From assembly GCA_028554795.2 (NCBI GenBank), contig JAPYKE020000259.1:62001-126000 (forward strand): a stretch of 64,000 nucleotides of DNA, in the 5' to 3' direction. Below the pieces are notes generated by a model. The model did no database searches. It worked only from the letters and a program-made list of their open reading frames with translations, and was not told where the DNA came from. The translations under genes were made by a program, and so were the position numbers. How positions within the stretch are numbered: position 1 is the first letter of the stretch; every line of letters begins with the position of its first letter. This DNA comes from Sinohyriopsis cumingii. Taxonomy: Eukaryota > Mollusca > Bivalvia > Unionida > Unionidae. This document shows positions 1-13,767 of the stretch, piece by piece.

Positions 1-93
1 GACTATTTGTTTTCCAAAATTGAAGAGTAGCGATCTGCCAAGAATGTAATGGGGATTGTACCCAGAATTGCCGAGCTGAAAATCCTTATGTTT

Positions 94-417
94 CGCTTCG
101 GTGGCCTAGTGGCTAGATCGTCCGCCTCGGTTGCGCAGGGGGGGGGGGGGGGGAAACACCGGCCAAATCATACCAAAGACTTATAAATGGTACTAATATC
201 TTCTTTGCTAGGCGCTCAGTATTAAGATGTTAGCGTTATGACTGGTCGGCCTGGTGTCAGGATAATGTGACTGGGTGGGACATCATGCTACTTGTCTGCG
301 GCATGATGCCCCAGTACTAGACATCACTATAAACTGCCACACTGCAAATATCGTAGCGATATGACTGAATAATTTATAAAGCTACGTTAAAAATCCAAAT
401 TACACACACACACACAT
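94..417 (+). mobile_element. tRNA-derived SINE, family A, copy 1
   Basis: The head has an A-box-like TGGCCTAGTGG at about 102. The B-box region is disrupted by a run of 17 or more G, followed by CCGGCCAAATCATACC. The body matches the other copies: ATGGTACTA, GGCGCTCAG, GGTGTCAGGATAATGTGACT, CATCATGCTAC, GGCATGATGCCCCAG, TATAAACTGCCACACTGCA and ACGTTAAAAATCCAAA. It ends in a short (CA)n tail. Length is about 320 bp, normal for a tRNA-SINE. Confidence 0.8.
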
Positions 418-723
418 GTTTGGATCACGCGGATCAGTTATTCCTTTACCAAACTTGACTCGCATTTAAAATGAGGCAGAGCGAATTCTCATTCCAGTAT
501 GATACAAAAGCTAAATAAAGTTATAAAAATCACGGGCACAACGAAGTAATGACTAGATTGTCTTACAAGCTGCGGTGGTTTCCCGTGCAAACCTCTTAAC
601 TGCTTCTTTGTGACTGTGGTGGACATAAAACATAAGCATAAAACTATAGAACCGCTAGATCATTGGTTTCAAATTGGCCGTGACTGAATTCTTCACAAAG
701 AGATTATCTTTGTTTACTCCGCA

Positions 724-1131
724 CGCCAAGAAAGACAGAAAGAAAAAAAATCCGCAAACAGTAGTATATAGTGATTTCACTTTTGTTCCATGACACCCAA
801 TATTTGTCTGACAGCCCCTCTTCATCTTAGTTCCTTTAGTGTTTGTGTGTCTATGTGTGTGTGTGTGTGCGTGAGAGAGAGAGAGATGTAAATGTAAATG
901 TATCACTACTAAAGTTAATATTTTTATTCCGCATGCTTCTGATTGGCCCTTCATACACGACTAAACGCCAAGAAAGACAGAAAGAAAAAAGTCTCAAACA
1001 GGACTATCATGCGATTTCACTTTAGTACCATGGCTGTCAATATTTGTTTTACGGCCATTCCCCCATCTTAGTTTCTTTAGTGTGCCCCTGTGTGTGTGAT
1101 AGAGAGACAGACAGACAGACAGACAGACAGG
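724..1131. repeat. Tandem duplication with period about 241 bp
   Basis: CGCCAAGAAAGACAGAAAG near 723 recurs near 965. Downstream blocks also match: GATTTCACTTT, CAATATTTGT, CATCTTAGTT and CTTTAGTG. Each copy ends in a GT-rich tract followed by GA or AGAC repeats. Confidence 0.75.
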
Positions 1132-2267
1132 AAGAGCTATTTGGCAGTGATATTAAAGTGCCTATGGAATTTCGGACCGGTGTTTTAGTATTGCGCAATT
1201 TAACTTGATTTTGCCAGGCAATGATGTTGTATGTACTTAACTATACGGAAATAATATAGACACTTGTGTATATTTAAGCTACAGCTGAAACAGGCCCCCA
1301 CCATCTTTGGTTTCTTTTATATTTTTATTTTTTGTTTAATTTTTTACGGGTGTTTTTTTGTGTGGGGATTTCTCTTGTTTCTGTTATTGTTTTTGTTTCG
1401 GTTTTTTTCTCTCTCTCTCTCTCTCTCGTTTACATACGAATAATTATGGGATAGAGAACAAAGTGATTGCCAGATATATGCATGCATTTTAAATGTTAAA
1501 TCTCAAAGAAATATATACAGTTAGTATGAAATTTATCATGCATTCCATATCCAGTTAATGACACGTCCGATGTACTCATTTATCTGGTTAGATAGATTAT
1601 TGTTCAATCACCAACCACACATATTTCATTTGAACGTTGCATTCTCTGAAGTGATAACAGAATTAAGCCTAAAGACACGTGTCTATTAGAAACATTTCTT
1701 CTATATTGACGCTCCTAGAGACTTTGAGTCGAATGACAATAAAAGGAAAAACAAACCCCATAAATACGCTCGTCAAACCACAAAAGAAAAATTGTTAGCG
1801 TAAAGAGACTTTAATCGCTCATAATAAGAGTCTTTGCAACATTTGGCCTGTAATTTTGAGGAAATATAATCTTGGCAGAGAAAAGTCATCATCTTTGCCG
1901 AGATATCTGTGCTACAGCCACTTGAAAAACAATCAAAATTCCTCAGTTTGGTTTGTGAGAGCAGCGGAATCGCAAGTTTAAGATCCAGGTAGCTCAGCTC
2001 TCGTCTTAGACTGGTAACTTATACTACAAATTGGTCCCAGACGCATGCTGAGTATTTATCCGGCATATCTCTGCAATGTTCGGAGTCAAATAAATTTTGG
2101 AGGAGTTGAAATCTCGATCCAGTTTTATCACCGTATTAAAAACTTGCACATTGAGATTTCATTGATAAAAATATTTATGGAAATAATTACATGAAATTTA
2201 GAACAAGACTGGATACAACAGCGCATTTAATTTGAAATTTTGGAAGAATATGCAAGCAATTCTTGTA

Positions 2268-2431
<164 letters not shown>

Positions 2432-2996
2432 TGTTAAGCACCATGTTAAAGAGCTTTGAAATTACTTACATAGCAATGATAAAATAAATTATAGCATTTA
2501 ACAAAATATTTTATGAAGATCCAAAGTGTACCACTGTTTCCTATATAACGAACGTCTACAATGCATGTAGTAAAGAAACATACTTGCCAAGACAGATTTT
2601 CTCTTATTATCTAAACAAAATTTATTATAACTAAAAGAAATATATCCATAATTCATATACATTATTATCTACGTGCTTACCTACATATAGACGTTTTTAT
2701 ATATCGAAATATTCGTATACGTTTGTACCTTAAAGTATTAATAAGAAAATGGTGCTTTAGACCTTGTTCGTGGAGACTAGATATACGAATATTTGTTTTC
2801 AGATTTGTAAATGTTTGACAATAGAAAATAGTCTAAGAATAAAATTTACCATCTGCGGATATACAGGTATAAATCGTCTCCATATTTTTTTCCATACGGA
2901 GTTAAAACTGTCTTCGACAGAAAGGAAGAAATAAATAGCCAGGGGTAACTTTGCTTCTTAGATAGTGAAACTGATGTATCCTTATTTATTTATTTA

Positions 2997-3145
<149 letters not shown>

Positions 3146-3323
3146 CAGATTTGCCGTCCCAGGCATAATGCACGATGCGCAGGCAGATCTGGGTCCGTGT
3201 AGTTTCTTAGGCGTAATCAGTACAACAGTCAACACAGACCCTGATCTGCAAGCGCTTTATCCTATGGCAGATCTTAATCTTTTTTTGTTTGCAGTTCGAC
3301 TCTACTTATAAGCTAGTATATCC
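3146..3323. mobile_element. Palindromic TIR repeat family P, copy 1 (left end replaced)
   Basis: Contains GCAGATTTGCCG, GGCATAATGC, GGCAGATCTGGGTCCGTG, TAGTTTCTTAGGCGTAATCA, CAGACCCTGATCTGCA and GTTTGCAGTTCGACTC, ending CTTATAAGCTAGTATA. The order matches copies at 30627 and 36113. The left terminal segment is missing, and a (TA)n(TATG)n array directly precedes it. Confidence 0.65.
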
Positions 3324-3852
3324 CGCACTTTGTTAGTTATCTAGTTAATTACCTAGTTATTAGTTACCTAGTTATTAAGTTAGTTATTCGTTGTGACAAC
3401 ATTATCAGAATCTCTCCATGAATCAATGCCAGCTTAAAGTGCATTATAATGGGCATTGTCACATTTTATGTATTGTTTCCGCCAAGCAGGACATTCGGAT
3501 GCTCTTTAATGTGTTGACCCATACCAAGTACTATAAAACTCCGAAACTCATATTGCGACCTGTTTAACAGGAATCGCCACACTGATTAAATTCTGGATAT
3601 ATTTTCTTCATTTTTTTCTACATTTTTAATGAAATCCAGTGTACTAGTTTTAAGTTCAAATACACCAAATCCATTTTACATATGTTAAGCAAAAATCTGG
3701 ACACAGCAATGAAAATAACCAACATGATTATGTTGCATTGGAATGAAACGACTCAAATTATTCAGTACAAATGACCTTTCAAGAACGAACCGAATCACAC
3801 CCATTCCGCTCTGCCATCCAGGATGTCAATTTAAAAAAATGTATTTTTATTA

Positions 3853-4008
3853 TAGGATTAAATGATCATGGTTGGGTATTTATCGATGTGTAAATTTTAC
3901 CTAATCACTCACAAAGTAAATAAAGTCCGAAGTACTTTGTGTTGACTTTGTGAGTAATTAGGTAACAATTTACAAATCGATAAATACCTATCCATGATCC
4001 TTTAATCT
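3853..4008. repeat. 155-bp perfect-like hairpin (possible MITE)
   Basis: The left arm at 3853-3916 (AGGATTAAATGATCATGG, then GGTATTTATCGAT, then ACTCACAAAGT) is matched by the reverse complement of 3944-4008 with few mismatches and one indel. The loop is about 27 bp. Such a compact inverted repeat fits a miniature foldback element; no target-site duplication was confirmed. Confidence 0.7.
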
Positions 4009-4998
4009 TTATCATTTCAATTTACATTCTTTCTGTCATCATGTCATCAGATTTCATTAACAAAGCGTTCACTTTTAGGTAGCTCGAAGTTTTCTTTCAT
4101 TAGCCTCTTCACTGCGACAGAATACATAGCCCTATCTTAGTTAGCAAAGAGTGATCGATTGTTATTTTGCTAATAAATGGTAAAGTCTCAGAGCGGATCA
4201 TGACAATTATCTAAAGAGCTTGTTATTATCATTTTGTTAATTTAAAAGATGGTTGATGTTGTTTAAACCAGGCTATTCATGTTTATAACAAAACCCTTGC
4301 GTATGACTAGTGTTGTTATAGTATTCGTTGTTCTTGCTTTCTGCGCATTTCGATCTTTCAAAAGTAAACTTGTGTCCATTTTAGTGAGATCCCCAACTCG
4401 TGATATGACCCTGACCTTTAACAGCTGCTGAAACATGTTACCGATGCGAAATGCATTAATTTCTGAAGACTGGCTGGTAAAGATTACCATGCGCCTTCTT
4501 CGGCAAAAGTTAAGAGTATTGGAGTGCAGGAAGGTCTGTTTAAGTACATTGTTTTCACTTCTAATGGGCTATTTTTATCTGGGATTTGTAAATTTTGATT
4601 GGAAAACACAGGGATGGGTGGGTGGGGGCATGTTGTTGTTATTATGGTGAAAGGCGTTGATATAAATAAAACTTAACATAACATTACTCGGAAACAGGGA
4701 ACCAGAAGCTGCCTGAAGAATTTATTGATTTGTATAAAAATAAAATCCATATCAGTATCTGTACCATGTGATCGTTTACATCCAATCAAATTGTAGAAAA
4801 TGCGGTCAATTCGTAAAAATTGGAAGTAGGTAGGCTTTGATGCTGATTTCTAATTTCACAAGTATCGTTGTATATGGATTAGAAAAATCTGAAAATATGA
4901 ATAATTTCTTGGAAAATACGATAGGATGCAATAACTTCGAATAGTGGAACCTAACAGTAACCAAAAGGCGAAGGACAAACACATCCAATCCAATTATT

Positions 4999-5140
<142 letters not shown>

Positions 5141-5180
5141 TGAATAGAAATGTACGTTTGACTCAAGAACGCATTGTTTG

Positions 5181-5463
5181 TCAATTTTTCAGTCATATCA
5201 CTACCATGTCTGCAGTATAGCAATTTATAGTGACGTCTAATACTGGGGCATCATGCCACAGACATGTAGCATCATGTCCCACCCAGTCATATTATCCTGA
5301 CACCAAGTCGGCCAGTCCTAACACTGGCCCGTTAACGCTGAGCGCCAAGCAAGGCAGCTGCAGGTAACATTTTGTAAGTTTTTAGTATGATACGGCGGTG
5401 TTCGAACCCGCGACCTCCCGCATCCGAGGCGGACAATCCAACCATTCAGGCCACCGGAGAGGT
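5181..5463 (-). mobile_element. tRNA-derived SINE, family A, copy 2
   Basis: This copy has the best preserved tRNA-like head. On the minus strand it reads CTCCGGTGGCCTGAATGG (A-box), then GTCCGCCTCGGATGCGGGAG and GGTTCGAACACC (B-box). The body follows in the same order as in copy 1. The 3' side lies next to the (TA)n array at 5001-5138, across about 40 bp of unrelated sequence. Confidence 0.85.
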
Positions 5464-5574
5464 GTTATGCACAAGTAAAAACGGAACTATGAACAAGATT
5501 AAGACGAGTTATACAGAATCACAAACGGCTTTATGTACATGCAAATATATAGTTTCCCGGAAGCAAAAATAGCG

Positions 5575-5945
5575 TTATACAGGAGTTGTAACAAAAGCAT
5601 ATATGTCGTTATCGCAAGAAAACTAGCGTTGTCCAAATAGTTAAGATGATGTTATACTCAGTCAAGTACTTAGTTGAATACAAGCATATATATCGTTATA
5701 TACAAGCAAAAGTAGCCTTACACTCAAGAAAACTATGGCACTATACGCAAGCACATACTGAGTTTTGCATCAATAAATATGGTGCTATACACATTCGAAT
5801 ACAGTGTTATACATAAAACAAAATAGAGGGTTATACACAAGAAAATGTAGTTAAACACAAGCAAATACACAGTTATACACCAGCAAATATGGTATTTTAC
5901 AACAGTAAATCTGATGTTATGTACAAACAAATAAAACATTTTTAG
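5575..5945. repeat. Degenerate tandem repeat of about 24 bp
   Basis: Diverged units around GTTATACACAAGCAAATA (for example near 5830, 5845, 5871) alternate with spacers such as ATGGTG or ATGTAG. Old minisatellite; unit boundaries are approximate. Confidence 0.6.
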
Positions 5946-6844
5946 TTGACCTTAGTAAAGGATTCCAGTTTTATATGGTATATTCTTACTTAACTCAAAA
6001 GTATTACAATAAAAATAGTATTTACCCGTGCATTATCTGATTCATCTATTATGTAAAGGTGCAGTGTGTTTCAGATTATACACTTTCAATTTTCAGACAT
6101 TTACAAAGCTATATAACATAATTTCAATACATATACAGTATGCAGATTTACGCAATGATTGCATCACATTGCACATTATATGGCGTAACCACTCAGTAGG
6201 CCGTCTGCAGAGTATTCCGACAATGCAATCTGCCAAATTGCTGGTGTACACAGTTGCAGAGTTAGGAGAACATTAATGTTTAGTGTTATTTAAATAAGCA
6301 TGTGTTCTCTTTGCACCAGGATATCTGACGTATCAATTGGATTTCGTTCAAATAATCAGCTTCCACTGCAGTTTGAAGAACGTTGAACTGTTTTAAATTC
6401 TAGAATAATTAAGCTTTTCGTCTGCTAAGCTATAAATTTAGATATTTTTCTTTCTTTCAGCAAAATTTGTGTTGGTATCTTAAACTCTCAAACGGCATTT
6501 TAAAATGCATCTGAAATATATCAAGTCACTTTGTTAATGCCAAGCCGGTTCTGTACTAGCGTTGAAAGTGGAGAAAGGTGCACGTGTGGGACCTAGGTAA
6601 AAATATGTGGTCACTCCCTTCTTGCCTCTGCCGTTTCTTGTTAAAATCCCAGTGCATCTTTGATGGTGGTTTTTCATCAGGCTCCAGTCTTCTACTTTAA
6701 AAATCACGTTCCGCCATAACGTGAGCAGTTCTGAATACCGTGTATATACTTGGGGGTTGGGGTTATGGTCTTTTAAAATTACGCTGTGCACGGAGAATAA
6801 ATATTGATTCATCATATGACTAAATGTTATTCGAGTTCGAAAAC

Positions 6845-6973
<129 letters not shown>

Positions 6974-7940
6974 CAATGGGTTGGATTTGGGATAGAAACA
7001 GTGTAAAATGAATTTGTTACGAATACAATATCAACAACCCAATTTGTATGAAAGACAGAAAACGAACATAATATTCTTTAACGAGGAAAATTATAGCAGC
7101 CTTTTATGAGAGGTTGACGTGGTCACGTTTAATTCCTACTGCAAATGTAACTCAAACATGGTTTGAGACTGTTTGAAGGACTAAATCCTTCGAGGCCTTA
7201 GAATAAACGGCAATTTATTTTACCAATATCCCACCCCAAACACTCCAGTCATCTAAATCACTACTAACATTGCGTCTTTCCAAACTACTATGAGTCACCG
7301 ATGTTCCACAGTGGTCCGAATAAATTTAACGTCCTAAAATGACAAGGGATAAAAAGAACAGTTCAAGTTTGCAAACCCACCGGATGGGCTGGAAAGAGTA
7401 GGTAGCACATGTCTCATATATTAAAACATTGAACAAATATAAATTGATGAATTAGCACTGTTAATTATAAGCAGATTTGGGGCTTTGTCTCATTTTTTGT
7501 CGTCTGTGCTAATGTAATGAACATCTGTAAAACTCACAGCAGTATTCAGTATTTTACTTATGTAGTGCAGACTTTACTGTCGTGCTATATTTAAACATCA
7601 TTTCAATAATAAATAGAGATGATAAAATATTGCAACTGAAGTGTTGAAAAATCACGAAACCTAATTGATTAAATTGTGTGATCACTGATACGGTGCTGAG
7701 TTTTGAAAGCAGGCGCATGCGCAGGGACGGTGAAATCAGCGAACCAAACACGAAAATAAATATAAAATCTTGTGAGAGTCATAAACAAATGGCATGGGGA
7801 GCAAGCTGGTGGTATTGAAGTGGTCGAGCCTAACGTAATTGCTATTGTTTGTTAAATGGGTTGTTTTTTATACCTATTTTTCAAATTTCAATATGCATTT
7901 GAAAACTGAATAAAACAAAATTCTTCAGATAAAGTAGCAG

Positions 7941-8025
<85 letters not shown>

Positions 8026-8117
8026 ATTTTTAACGTAGCTTTCAGAATTTTTCAGTCATATCGTTACCATATCTGCAGTGTGGCAGTTTATAGTGATGTC
8101 TAGCACTGGGGCATCAA
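7941..8117 (-). mobile_element. Truncated family A SINE, copy 3, with (CT)n(CA)n tail
   Basis: Only the 3' half is present. On the plus strand (GT)n at 7941-7976 and (GA)n at 7977-8020 lead directly into TTTGGATTTTTAACGTAGCT and TTTTTCAGTCATATCG, then GGCAGTTTATAGTGATGTCT, and the similarity stops after GGGGCATCAA. The compound microsatellite sits exactly at the SINE 3' end. Confidence 0.75.
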
Positions 8118-9987
8118 TTTGTTACATTTTTGTGTATTGACAACCTTAGATGCCAATTATGCATAACCCTAATTTTTGCGGTACTCTAATAACAGAAAAT
8201 TATAACAATCGACACTTGTGTAATGCCGACAGATGATAATGATCAATATTGCATTGCAATACCTGTTTACCACGTCGACACATAGATGTTGATAATTTAA
8301 CAAATACAGTAATTTTAATAGTTTGTCTCATGTTTTTTCATATTTTCCAGTGTGCCTGCCACACATATGTATATGAAATAAGCACCTAAGGGCTTAATTA
8401 AAAAGAGAGATCAAAATTCTACAACCGGTTTCGATTACTTTCTGTTGAAAAGATGATATTTGGGACGCCTAACATATTCTTAATTAGAGTTTTGTTTTCT
8501 TGAATCATCCATTAAGATGTATTTGTGGAAGCTAAGAGTTCATTTTGCTTTGTATATCTCGTCACATGGGAAAATTTGAATATATAGGTCTGCAACCAAA
8601 GGTCAAAAAAGTGGACCCTGCCAAAATTTAAGGTGATAATAACTCCCCATGATTCTAAGAAATTATGTGATTCTAATAGTGTAAAATAGGTACTGGAATC
8701 ACACTTTGAAACTAAAATCATAAAGTAGAGTCATATTACAGTCTCAAAAATGACAAATGTAAAGAGGAAAACGAAAGGTTATTTTATAACGAGATACTTC
8801 AATTTCAAGCCAGGAAATGTTTCTTATTACAAAGTTCTAACAAGAAGAGTGTAACAAAATCAGAATACTAAAGTCTCTTCGAGGGAAATTACAATCTTGT
8901 TGCAGAATAAAAAGAGAAAACAAAACGGGTTCAGACACTAATAGTGACATGGAGGAAGTCTATTGTGGAATATAAATTCCTAACGCCTTTGATTGATAGG
9001 TTGGTATGTATCCAAGAACTCCGGAAAAGGGGGGAGGGGGTAATTAAAATGTAAGCATTATTCAGTCTTTACAAAAAAAGGCATTAGCATTCAATTTATT
9101 CTTCATTTATTTTTAGATTTACTGATTTATGAAGCAATGTTGCCAACGTATTTTAAACAAATTAATATTAGGGAAATTTAGTTCAAATTTAGTTCAAACC
9201 TGACAAGAAATTGCACTAAAGATCATTTATTCTGAGAGACAGGGTTCTTCACACAGTGCTTGATTGTAATTTACGAAATGCAAAATGCATGTACCATTTT
9301 AATGACAACGTTCGTTTACATGATATAGAGGAGGTAACCTATCAAACCCAACTAATACATTGTCATAGAGAGTGTAAACTAGATTAGAATTTAAGTCATT
9401 TAACATGTAGCGTGCGACGTAACATACGATAAAAGGTAGATTCTATATGACAAGAAAGGTAATGCATTCATAACTTTCATGTCAGGTCTTTAATCTTACA
9501 TAAGGATTTTAAAAAAAGCATTTTTAAATTTGTCCAGATATTAGTAGCAATGGGCTTCATGTCTGCCATAATTATTTTCAAAACTATGTCTATTCCAAAA
9601 CACTCAAAAAATTTATTGTATTGTGATTTATTATAATGACACTAAATTGAATGCAACAATTCACACACTCTACTCTAGCCCCTACACCGATCGAACCACC
9701 AGTGCTTTTCCATCATTACTCAAAGCTAATATATTAACAAGTAAACATAGTGTGTGCATTAGATTAACATGCAAAATAAACATGTTTTCATTCATAAGAG
9801 TCAGTAAAATACTTTTCATCCTTGAAAAATACGTTTCGCGGCATTTCGTCGTCTCGTCTGCACAAAAAAAAATTCTTGCAACAAGATTGTAAGAAAAATG
9901 CTATAAGGCAGTCCTATATTATATTCCAAACGTTTGTAGAACATCATACTGTATGACACATTCAAAGTGGCACTGAATACTAAATTG

Positions 9988-10440
9988 TATAGGAGGCTGA
10001 TAATGCTGAATGGTACGGGATGTTGATGATTCTGAACATTATGGGATGTAGGCAATGTTGTATGGTATGGGGTGGGTGGGCTGATGATACTGAATGATAT
10101 AGGAGGTTGATTATACTGAATTAGGAGGTTGATTATACTGAATGATATAATAGGTTGATTATACTGAATGATATAGGAGGTTGATTATACTGAATGATAA
10201 AGGAGGTTGATTATACTGAATTAGGAGGTTGATATTACCGAATGATATAACAGGTTGATTATACTGAATGATATAGGAGGTTGATTATGCTGAATGATAT
10301 AGGAGGTTGATTATACTGAATTAGGAGGTTGATTATACTGAATGATATAGGAGGTTGATTATACTGAATGGAATAGGAGATTGATGATACTGAATGGTAT
10401 ACGAGGTTAATGATTCTGAATGATATTGGGTGTTGATGCT
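9988..10440. repeat. Minisatellite, 26-bp and shorter units
   Basis: Repeats of ATAGGAGGTTGATTATACTG followed by AATGAT. Some units lack GATAT and are about 21 bp. Homogeneous in the middle (10090-10370) and diverged at both edges (GATGATTCTGA, GATAATGCTGA). Confidence 0.9.
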
Positions 10441-12233
10441 CTTCACTTTATTAATTAGCTATAGTAAAAGCCCTGTCATTTTTACAGCATCTTTGGAATG
10501 TAATTATTTTATCAATTTACTGATGCGACTATCATTTTTGGATCAATGTCTGGTAAGTGCCTTTAATATTGAAAAAGCTTTGGCTCTAAGTCTTGAATAG
10601 CAAGAAAGATTGCTAAAAGTATGACTAAAACTAGACCGTGATAATGAATTTAACCCTCCTAAAATGTATACCTCGCTTTTTCCAGCTCTATCATGTATAA
10701 TGTCTAAAAGAGGCCATGGATTCACGCTTCCGTCTAATGCTTCAGTGCAAACTGTCAATTTTCTTATTGAAAAACTCAAGCTCGTTTGAAATTAAATGTT
10801 TCACTTGCCAGATGACATTTTTTCATCTGCTTTGGCTTGACTTTCCTCAACAACTTTTTTTTAAACTCAGCCTGTTATCTTTGCTGTTTCTCTTGTGTTG
10901 CATCTAAAGGCTTTACCGATTATAACGTGTTACGATTCTTCCCTTTTGCACGCACTGACAAATTCTGCATATATCTAGATGTGTCGGGGCTTTACAGCCA
11001 AGCCAATCTGTTAATTTCATGATTTGTTTGATACATGCCGGTTGGAACTTTGAAAATGGAAAAAGGGTCAGAAGTTTAACATGCTGATCATATCTGATGC
11101 CACAGAAAATATAATTTTATAGGCATTTGAAATTTAACAACGTGACAAACAGGAATTTATAAGTAACAAATCTCTAAATTATTTTTGTTTTAAAACCATG
11201 AATATACGAATGGGCACAAACGCTTACGCTTCAAAGTAGGAAAACCCGTTGACATCATTCAATAGAAGGTTCGTCTATTAAATTTACAAAATTTAACCTC
11301 AACTGAAGGTTCTGTTTATAACTTGAAGTTTCTTGCAAATATGTTAAAATGATTGAAGTAACAACAATATTGAACATAATCTTCGATCATGGTGATTGCT
11401 AAACCTATACCTTAATGTTTTTGCATTGGCCTCAAATCAATTTATAAATCTTACAAGCCCAAATTTTTGAAGTAAAGATTGTATGAAGCTTTTTCTGAAT
11501 GGTTTGAAATTTGCTAGACTTGTTTATAATATGTTCAGATAAAAAATGACACAAAAAGACCTGATGATCTTCAGTGATGACGACAAAATCCAACATTGCG
11601 CTGTGAGAAAACAAACTGAAGGTTAACAAGTTCGCGACTGTGACCACTTGACTGAAGAGTATAGAGAATCTGTTCATAATTACTGTCATTTGAAATTCCG
11701 ATATGCAAAATTAGTACCACTTATTATTCACATCTTGACAGTTATAAAAACCACCTTCTCATTAGGATTTAATGAGACAAAATCATTCCCAACACAGGTG
11801 ATATTTGTTATGGTAGGACTTTCTAGTTGACATGTTTGGAACAGAAGAAAAAGAAATCGCGGTTAAAAGGAACTTTTGTTTCGCACATAGGTTCATGGCA
11901 AATCTCTCATAACAACTTGCCCACTATTTAACGTTTGTAAATTGGATGAAATTCAATATTCCTACGTAAGTAAATATATTCCTAAGATTAATTGATAGTT
12001 TCGATAGGCTCAATCAAAGAACATTGCCTTCAGTTATACATTCTGCTTACCAAGGTTCACCTCTAAAGTATCCGATGATGACTACATATATTTCTAGAAT
12101 ATGATGGAACATTTTCATTATTTTCCGATATTTTTCTTGAGTCTTTATGGCAAATTTTAATCCAACTCTGCGCATTAGTACAGTTCTCCAGGACTACCTC
12201 ATGATGCATAGCAAACAATATCTTAAAAACAAG

Positions 12234-12307
12234 TTCAGATTTTAAAGATGCAAAAAGATATTTTTGTGAATTCAGATTTTAAAGATGCAAAAAGATATTT
12301 TTGTGAA
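12234..12307. repeat. 37-bp direct tandem duplication
   Basis: TTCAGATTTTAAAGATGC plus AAAAAGATATTTTTGTGAA occurs twice without a difference, 120 bp before the large minisatellite. Confidence 0.95.
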
Positions 12308-12429
12308 TTCTTTAAGAACATTGAATCATATATATGAAGCACCTCATCTTTTGAAAAATGTTATAATACGTTTCTGTGAAGCCTGAAGTTATACAGTTTG
12401 ATGGCTATGCGTTGATACTGAAGTTATAC

Positions 12430-13277
12430 TGCTCATCACAAGGCTTGTATTTACCTGTTCATCACAAGACTTGTATTTACCTGTTCATTACCAGGCTTGT
12501 ATTTACCTGTTCATCACAAGGCTTCCATGTATCTGTTCATTACAAGGCTTCTGTTTACCTGTTCATCTCACGGCTTGTATTTACCTGTTCATCACAAGAC
12601 TTGTATTTACTTGTTCATCACAAGACTTGTCTTTACCTGTTCATCACAAGGCTTGTATTTACCTGCTCATCAGAAGGCTGGTATTTACCTGTTCATTACA
12701 AGACTTGTATTTACCTGCTCATCACAAATCTTGTATTCATCTGATCATCACAAGGCTTGTACTTATCTGTTCATCACAAGACTTGTATTTACCTGTTCAT
12801 CACAAGGCTTGTGTTTACCTGTTCATCACAAGGCTTGTATTTACCTGCTCATCAGAAGGCTGGTATTTACCTGTTCATTACAAGACTTATATTTATATGT
12901 TCATCACAAGACTAGTATTTACATGTTCATCACAAGGTTTGTATTTACCTGTTCATCACAAGTCTTGTATTTACCTGTTCATTACAAGACTTGAATTTAC
13001 CTGCTCATCACAAATCTTGTATTCATCTGATCATCACAAGGCTTGTACTTATCTGTTCATCACAAGGCTTGTATTTACCTGTTCATCACAAGGCTTGTGT
13101 TTACCTGTTAGTTTCAAGACTTGTATTTACCTGCTCATCACAAATCTTGTATTAACCTGTTCATCACAAGGCTTGTATTTACATGTTCATCACAAAGCTT
13201 GTATTTACCTGTTCATCACAAGGCTTGTATTTACCTGTTCATCACAAGGCTTGTATTTACCTTTTCATCACAAGGAT
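12430..13277. repeat. 26-bp minisatellite, about 32 copies, open in all plus frames
   Basis: The unit is TTGTATTTACCTGTTCATCA plus CAAGGC. Because 26 is not a multiple of 3 the frames rotate, and since the unit has almost no plus-strand stop in any frame, long open frames result, the longest near 280 codons. Variant units recur at spacings of 182 bp (7 units; GCTCATCAGAAGGCTGG at about 12665 and 12847) and 286 bp (11 units; AAATCTTGTATTCATCTGAT at 12726 and 13012), showing higher-order duplication. Not a gene. Confidence 0.95.
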
Positions 13278-13725
13278 AATAGAAATTATACAATACTGGT
13301 TGTCACGGTGATTTAAGAGTTGCTTTAATATCCAGATCTTTCGTATCATGTCTTTTATCTACACGTGACTCAGATGAAAAGTATTAATAAAGATATTCAA
13401 TTGGTAAGTCACCAAATCTTGGCCATTCAATAAGTTATTTTAGTAATCAAGCGTCCGTTCTCTGTTTTCATTCAACTTTGTTCAGTTGTTCTGTGTAGAC
13501 AGTGCACATTTTCGACGTTCTTATCTATTTTTCAGCTCATCGGGATCAATTGTTTTGACCATATGGTTACATTCTACAAATGTTAGGGCATTACCAATTG
13601 AGCCTCAAATTGTAACCAGTGAGTCAATTTACTTCTTAATTTCACGTAAAACTGGAAGAGGTCAAATCATTCTTACGTAAAAGCAAAGAAGCTTGATATT
13701 GCTTTCAGATCAGGTTTTTCACAAT

Positions 13726-13766
<41 letters not shown>
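13726..13766. repeat. (AAT)n microsatellite
   Basis: About 13 AAT units. Confidence 0.95.

Positions 13767-13767
<1 letters not shown>

Noticed and set aside
102..150. Possible tRNA gene from A- and B-box-like sequence
   Set aside because: No complete cloverleaf, the B-box is broken by a G-run, and the same head recurs with a shared non-tRNA body, so it is a SINE.
12376..13316. Overlapping open frames of 122, 165 and 281 codons on the plus strand
   Set aside because: They are translations of a 26-bp tandem repeat that lacks stops; the peptides are frame-rotated versions of the same repeat.
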